Shown: piece by piece, positions 60,870 through 64,000 of the stretch | Numbering within the stretch: position 1 is the first letter of the stretch | Layout of the letters: every line of letters begins with the position of its first letter | Position numbers and translations under genes: made by a program | Assembly (NCBI GenBank): GCA_963780635.1 | Contig: CAWACW010000010.1 | Span: 682,001-746,000 of the forward strand | DNA: 64,000 nucleotides | Reading direction: 5' to 3' | Source: DATEPR01 sp963780635 | GTDB taxonomy: Bacteria; Actinomycetota; Actinomycetes; Mycobacteriales; Pseudonocardiaceae | Notes under the pieces: model-generated | What the model was told of the DNA's origin: nothing | Databases searched by the model: none | The model's input: only the letters and a program-made list of their open reading frames with translations

Positions 60870-62490
60870 TGTGGGCGGGCGAAAATGGACCCACTCCCTG
60901 ACAGTAGGGAGTGATCAACGTGGAGGACTGGGCGGAGATCCGCCGGTTGCACCGGGCTGAGGGCATGCCGATCAGGGCCATCGTCCGCAAGCTGGGTGTC
61001 GGTCGGAACACCGTGCGCCGGGCGTTGGCGGCCGAAGGACCACCGAAGTATCAGCGGCCGGCCAAGGGTTCGGCGGTGGATGCGGTCGAGCCGCAGATCC
61101 GGGCGCTGTTGGCGGCGTGGCCGACGATGCCGGTCCCGGTGATCGCGGAGCGGATCGGCTGGCAGCGCGGTCTGACGATCCTCAAAGACCGGGTGCGTGA
61201 GTTGCGCCCGCTGTTCGCGCCGCCGGACCCGGCGTCTCGGACGGTGTATCAACCGGGTGAACTTGCCCAGTGCGATCTGTGGTTCCCGCCGGTCGATATC
61301 CCATTGGGATTCGGCCAGGTCGGGCGCCCGCCGGTGCTGATGATCGTGTCGGGTTATTCGCGGGTGATCACGGCCCGGATGCTGCCGTCGCGGCAGAGTG
61401 CGGACCTGTTGGCCGGGCATTGGGCGCTGATCAACGGGTGGGGCCGGGTTCCGAAGGCGTTGGTGTGGGACAACGAGTCCGCGGTCGGGCAGTGGCGTGG
61501 TGGGAAACCCCAGCTGACCGAGGCGATGAACGCCTTCCGCGGGACGCTGGGGATCAGGGTGATCCAGTGCCGGCCCGCTGACCCGGAATCGAAGGGTCTG
61601 GTCGAACGGGCCAACGGCTATCTGGAGACCTCGTTCCTGCCCGGACGCGCCTTCCGCGGCCCCGCCGATTTCAACACCCAGCTGGCCGACTGGCTGCAGG
61701 TCGCGAACAGTCGCCAGCACCGCATCCTGGGCTGCCAACCCGTCCAGCGCTGGCAAGCGGACCGGGCGGCGATGCTCGAACTGCCGCCGGTGGCGCCGGT
61801 GGTCGGCTGGCGGGCGAGCACCCGGTTGCCGCGTGATCACTACGTTCGGGTGGACTCCAATGACTACTCGGTGCATCCGGGCGTGATCGGCCGCAGGGTC
61901 GAGGTGGTGGCCGATCTGGACCTGGTCGCGGTCACCTGCCATGGACAGCGTGTCGCCCGGCATGAACGGTGTTGGGCTGATCATCAGAGCATCACTGATC
62001 CGGCGCATGCGGATGCGGCGGTGCAGTTGCGGCGGGCCTGCCGGCTGCTCCCGGTCCCGGCGGTGGATACGACGGTGCAGCGCAGGGCGTTGTCCGACTA
62101 TGACCGGATGCTCGGGGTTGACGGTGGAGAAGGAGTCGCGTGATGGCCACGAAAGCCAACAGTGGTGCCACTCAGGGCCGCAACGTGTCCTCCGAGATCG
62201 TCTATCTGGCGCGGGCGTTGAAGGCGCCGTCACTGGCGGGCGCAGTCCAGCGACTGGCCGAACGCGCCCGCGCCGAGTCATGGACGCACGAGGAGTTCCT
62301 GGCGGCGTGTTTGCAGCGTGAGGTCGCGGCGCGGGAGTCGCATGGCGGTGAGGGCAGGATCCGGGCCGCCCGGTTCCCGTCCCGGAAATCGTTGGAGGAA
62401 TTCGACTTTGACCACCAACGCTCGCTGAAACGGGAAACGATCACCCATCTCGGGACTCTGGATTTCGTGACCGGCAAGGACAACGTCGTG
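60870..62490 (+). mobile_element. IS21-family insertion element, right end lost
   Basis: The left end appears near 60870 with TGTGGGCGGGCGAAAATGGA, typical of IS21 termini, 40 bp before istA. istA is intact and istB is cut at about codon 115. After 62490 host sequence of an Ltp-type lipoprotein gene begins, so the right end was removed by deletion. Confidence 0.75.
60911..62143 (+). CDS. istA: IS21-family transposase IstA
   Basis: 410 residues from GTG 60911. HTH: EIRRLHRAEGMPIRAIVRKL then GVGRNTVRRALA. The DDE core includes ELAQCDLWFPPVDIPLGFGQ, KALVWDNESAVG and the late Glu region in ESKGLVERANGYLETSFLPG. The C-terminal domain has HYVRVDSNDYSVHPGVIGRR. It is full length. The stop overlaps the istB start (GTGATG). 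Confidence 0.93.
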   Translation: MINVEDWAEIRRLHRAEGMPIRAIVRKLGVGRNTVRRALAAEGPPKYQRPAKGSAVDAVEPQIRALLAAWPTMPVPVIAERIGWQRGLTILKDRVRELRPLFAPPDPASRTVYQPGELAQCDLWFPPVDIPLGFGQVGRPPVLMIVSGYSRVITARMLPSRQSADLLAGHWALINGWGRVPKALVWDNESAVGQWRGGKPQLTEAMNAFRGTLGIRVIQCRPADPESKGLVERANGYLETSFLPGRAFRGPADFNTQLADWLQVANSRQHRILGCQPVQRWQADRAAMLELPPVAPVVGWRASTRLPRDHYVRVDSNDYSVHPGVIGRRVEVVADLDLVAVTCHGQRVARHERCWADHQSITDPAHADAAVQLRRACRLLPVPAVDTTVQRRALSDYDRMLGVDGGEGVA

Positions 62491-62559
62491 TCAGTACCTG
62501 GCAATCTCTGCCTTCTCCCGAAAGGCCCTGATCCAGCAGTTGTCCTCAGCCGCTGGTGA
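62143..62559 (+). pseudogene. istB: IstB helper ATPase, truncated before its Walker A motif
   Basis: Reads NSGATQGRNVSSEIVYLARA, LAERARAESWTHEEFLAACL, then SLEEFDFDHQRSLKRETITH and LDFVTGKDNVV. In intact IstB the P-loop (GPPGTGKTH) follows at this point; here SVPGNLCLLPKGPDPAVVLS comes instead, from out-of-frame lipoprotein-gene DNA, to a stop at 62557. ATP binding is lost, so the element should not transpose on its own. Confidence 0.85.
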
Positions 62560-62773
62560 CGGCTACCCCCTGGCGGTGGCGACCGACGCCGTGGACAGCA
62601 TGCATGTCAACTACGACGAGCAGGCCGCCAAGGCAGCCAAGCAGTACCTGGCAATCTCTGCCTTCTCGCACAATGGCCTGATCGAACAGTTGGAATCCGA
62701 TGCCGGCGACGGCTACACCCATGCCGAGGCCGTTTATGGCGTGGATCAGGCCTGGACTCTGACCAACTACTGA
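62489..62773 (+). pseudogene. C-terminal part of an Ltp-type (host cell surface-exposed) lipoprotein gene
   Basis: In frame 3 the DNA reads QYLAISAFSRKALIQQLSSA then AGDGYPLAVATDAVDSMHVN, and a second unit KQYLAISAFSHNGLIEQLES, DAGDGYTHAEAVYGVDQAWT. These are two Ltp repeats (PF07553-type), known from surface lipoproteins including a phage superinfection-exclusion protein. The lipoprotein signal and any earlier repeats are missing, replaced by IS21. An internal ATG 62540 could express 77 residues. Confidence 0.7.
62491..62669 (+). repeat. 26-bp exact direct repeat inside the Ltp gene
   Basis: CAGTACCTGGCAATCTCTGC and six more bases occur at 62491-62516 and again at 62644-62669, marking the same position in two tandem Ltp units. 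Confidence 0.7.
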
Positions 62774-62806
62774 TCAGCTTTGTGGCCAGGGCGTGTGCCC
62801 CGGCCC

Positions 62807-63160
62807 CATGTGTTCGATCAGAGAGATCCACAACAAGGAGAGAGAAATAGGTGACAGACGTCAATTCCAAGACCGCATGTAGATCGAGAGACTGGGAGCA
62901 CCTGACCCTGATCGTCCGCCAGGTCCAGATGGCCAGGCGAACCGTGCCCGGACAGGTGCAGGATGTGCGCCTGGCGTGGTCGAACGCCTCGCGGTAATGG
63001 TGGCAAAGGGCACCAGTCGTACGTCGGCGTCCTGGGCACGGTCGGCCGGACCGCGGCCAGGACGTTGATGCTCCCACGCCTGTACTGATCCGACCCAACA
63101 TGCCGACCGCGGGTCGTGTTGGGTCCGGGGGAATGGGTTGGGGTCGTGGCCTGCGTTCAA
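62807..63160 (-). pseudogene. CHAT-domain (caspase-like) protein remnant
   Basis: The minus strand reads AHILHLSGHGSPGHLDLADD then QGQVLPVS, matching the CHAT His motif (H..HFSGHG.PG.L.LED..G...PV). Upstream, INVLAAVRPTVPRTPTYDWC may be the domain start. The Cys half and partner domains are missing, and frames shift. Confidence 0.5.
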
Positions 63161-64000
63161 TGGTCGTGAATGTGTGCCCTAACCTGCTGGCTTGTTGTTT
63201 CCACAGGCCAGGGCGCTTGTAGGTAGTCGCGCACGACCCGGTCGGTGTGGGGCCGGGCGTCCGCGCCGAGATACCCGAGCAGGAAGGCCGCCAGGTAGCG
63301 GCAGTCGGCCGAGCCATCCGGAGGGGTGCTCCACGGCTCAAGACCCGGTAGCCACCCCGCCGAGAACCTGTCGCCATGGACCCGGGCCCTCTGGTAGCAC
63401 GGCACCCGTCGATGGCGGTGCCGCACGCGCTGGGCCAGTATTGCCGCCGCAGCTGGTTTTTATCAACGATCTGTCAACTATCTGCGCCTCGGATCAACTC
63501 CGTTGACATTCAGGCGGCGACGTATGGTGCCCCCAGTTTGTGCCGTCTTCCATCCATCTTCAGATCCAGGCTTGTCTGTTCAGCAGCGCGTGGGTCGTCT
63601 GAACCACAGGTCGGGGCCAAATTCGGCGTCCTGTCCGAGTTCGCTAGAGCACCGGTACTGAGACCTGATACGTGGCCTGACCGGGACGAGTGCGCAGTGG
63701 GGATTGCTGCCTCCGGCAGAGCGGGACTGGCGTTACCACCCTGATCGGATGAGGTCGATGTCTCCTCGAGGGCGGTAGACCAGTCTGAGTGGCAGAAACA
63801 GGTCGTATCCGGTGGACGTATCTGGCCCGCGGTGGCGAACATCCGGATTGCGAGAGTAATCATGTTGTGTCTGTCTTCGACGAGACGCCGATGGGGGTCC
63901 GCCGGTGCCGTTTGATCTTTGTTGCGGCAGGATTGGCCGCTTGGGCGCTGATTGGGCGCTCCGGTGGCACGGAATCCCGCAGCGCACCACTCGCCGCCGC
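63161..64000. other. Unassigned region to the window end
   Basis: A minus frame 63157-63426 reads CRYLAAFLLGYLGADARPHT then DRVVRDYLQAPWPVETT, which looks protein-derived and may belong to the same broken gene as the CHAT remnant. Near 63736-63860 another minus frame reads NPDVRHRGPDTSTGYDLFLP. Nothing intact is recognised. Confidence 0.25.

Noticed and set aside
60680..62281. A 533-codon minus-strand frame across the IS21 element
   Set aside because: Antisense to istA, whose motifs and start are clear.

Overview
The window is high-GC DNA with actinobacterial codon use, GTG/TTG starts, Tat and lipoprotein signals and many SRPBCC, LacI, TetR and gas-vesicle genes. This suggests a large-genome filamentous actinomycete (Pseudonocardiales- or Streptomyces-like; genus not determined). 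Intact operons alternate with many gene fragments, frameshifted genes and remnants of at least six insertion-sequence types, as in a recombining accessory or chromosome-arm region.

Layout. 1-8.8 kb: a RidA-family gene cut by the window edge, a stand-alone class I terpene synthase, a leaderless ArsR regulator with an SRPBCC/YCII-like partner, a fossil region, then Dps, an SRPBCC protein and an FAD oxidoreductase. 10.5-15.8 kb: a tightly overlapping gas-vesicle operon (gvpO, three gvpA-type genes, two gvpF/L, gvpK, two acidic-tailed accessory genes; no gvpG or gvpN seen) behind a sigma-B-like promoter. 16.3-21.4 kb: CDGSH protein, iron-dependent redox enzyme, a small hydrophilic protein and a mechanosensitive-channel-like protein. 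Two further sigma-B-like promoters here suggest an osmotic/general-stress island. 21.6-26 kb: IS remnant, OsmC, a broken dihydrofolate-reductase-like gene, a UbiA-like prenyltransferase with an altered motif and NB-ARC debris. 26-35 kb: a LacI-controlled carbohydrate locus (binding protein, two permeases, GH127 arabinofuranosidase-like enzyme, secreted ricin-lectin glycosidase). 35-37 kb: a tautomerase-SnoaL fusion divergent from a TetR gene with two palindromic operators and a third copy downstream. 37-40.4 kb: peptidoglycan-binding and secreted proteins with IS30 and IS3 debris.

The most notable system is at 40.6-44.2 kb. A family 2B (EshA-like, cyclic-nucleotide-binding) encapsulin shell gene overlaps by 14 bp a single ORF that fuses a trans-polyprenyl diphosphate synthase to a class I terpene cyclase. 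Related encapsulin loci carry these cargo enzymes as separate proteins. The fusion puts chain building and cyclisation in one polypeptide coupled to its shell, in the reverse domain order to fungal chimeric terpene synthases.

44.3-64 kb is a mosaic: transposase tails, a cutC remnant, a Tat-exported SnoaL-like protein, an SRPBCC protein, a CBS-BON pseudogene, a zinc alcohol dehydrogenase, an integrase remnant, a Ser/Thr kinase frameshifted at its membrane helix, TIR and CHAT remnants, a low-GC pentapeptide-repeat/channel-like gene, an IS-truncated acetyltransferase, a methyltransferase, a cupin, a flavoprotein disulfide reductase, and an IS21 element joined to the tail of an Ltp-type lipoprotein gene.

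All assignments come from reading translations by eye; no database search was run.
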